Shown here: positions 6,045 through 6,086 of the stretch, piece by piece
Layout: every line of letters begins with the position of its first letter
Position numbering within the stretch: the stretch's first letter is position 1
DNA from: Chloroflexota bacterium
GTDB taxonomy: Bacteria > Chloroflexota > Anaerolineae > Anaerolineales > E44-bin32
Assembly (NCBI GenBank): GCA_026390045.1
Contig: JAPLGR010000634.1
Span: 1-6,086 of the forward strand
Reading direction: 5' to 3'
DNA length: 6,086 nucleotides
Notes under the pieces: model-generated
The model's input: only the letters and a program-made list of their open reading frames with translations
The model's database searches: none
Told to the model about the DNA's origin: nothing
Position numbers and translations under genes: made by a program

Positions 6045-6086
6045 GTGTCCACTTTTCAGCTTTGAACTGTCCACTTTTCAACTTTG
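6045..6086 (-). repeat. Right terminal inverted repeat of the IS, at the window edge
   Basis: Read on the minus strand it holds two copies of tgaaaagtggacac (the outer one ending in G), 22 bases apart, mirroring the left end at 4724-4766. The window stops at its outer edge, so the exact terminus and any target-site duplication are not visible. Confidence 0.83.

Larger units (their letters stand above)
4724..6086 (-). mobile_element. Insertion sequence with DDE transposase, IS1202/IS481-like
   Basis: A roughly 1.36-kb element bounded by related ~42-nt inverted ends (4724-4766 and 6045-6086). It encodes one transposase on the minus strand that fills almost the whole element. The left limit is uncertain by a few bases because similarity between the ends fades outside the tgaaaagtggacac core. 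The right limit coincides with the window edge, so the element may extend further and the target duplication cannot be tested. The transposase type (HTH followed by an rve-like DDE domain with a long insertion before the final Glu) and the simple one-gene layout point to the IS1202 (formerly ISNCY) or IS481 group; this is from memory of the families, not from a search. The transposase carries a one-base frameshift, so this copy looks inactive as read. Confidence 0.85.

Noticed and set aside
1..6086. CRISPR array, tRNA, defence or toxin-antitoxin genes
   Set aside because: No spaced direct repeats, cloverleaf-like sequence or recognisable protein family of these kinds was seen on either strand.

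Overview
The window is a GC-rich bacterial segment. It looks like an accessory or decaying stretch of a chromosome from an environmental, probably uncultured organism. The reading style (Chloroflexota/Anaerolineae-like or deltaproteobacterial-like oxidases and esterase) only hints at the lineage, and no marker gene is present to settle it. No tRNA, rRNA, CRISPR array or recognisable defence system was seen.

Layout: (1) 1-2509, plus strand: a flavin (FAD) oxidase gene that enters from beyond the left edge. It carries the C-terminal half of one FAD-linked oxidase joined in frame to a second, nearly complete FAD-linked oxidase. A single-base frameshift near 2155-2165 cuts off the last ~115 residues. 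(2) 2591-2875, plus: a small intact GYD-family protein with a good ribosome binding site. (3) 2877-3343, plus: a short-chain dehydrogenase (SDR) pseudogene. It lacks the NAD(P)-binding N-terminus and carries three small frameshifts. (4) 3461-4408, plus: an intact membrane-anchored esterase of the polyhydroxybutyrate depolymerase/feruloyl esterase type with a complete Ser-Asp-His triad. (5) 4454-4543: a second, more decayed copy of the SDR C-terminus, exactly 1200 bases downstream of the first, so the esterase lies between two SDR tails. (6) 4724-6086, minus strand: an insertion sequence with ~42-nt terminal inverted repeats. Its DDE transposase gene is broken by one extra base near 5437. The right end of the element reaches the window edge.

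The FAD oxidase, GYD protein and SDR lie on one strand and could be the remains of an oxidative catabolic operon, but neither redox gene is intact as read. Only the GYD protein and the esterase read through cleanly. Either this is an eroding region invaded by an IS, or the sequence carries single-base assembly errors. Reads across the break points would decide. The best leads are the tandem FAD-oxidase fusion, the duplicated SDR tails flanking the esterase, and the IS with doubled motifs in each end and an unusually long D-to-E spacing. I found no convincing new biological system.
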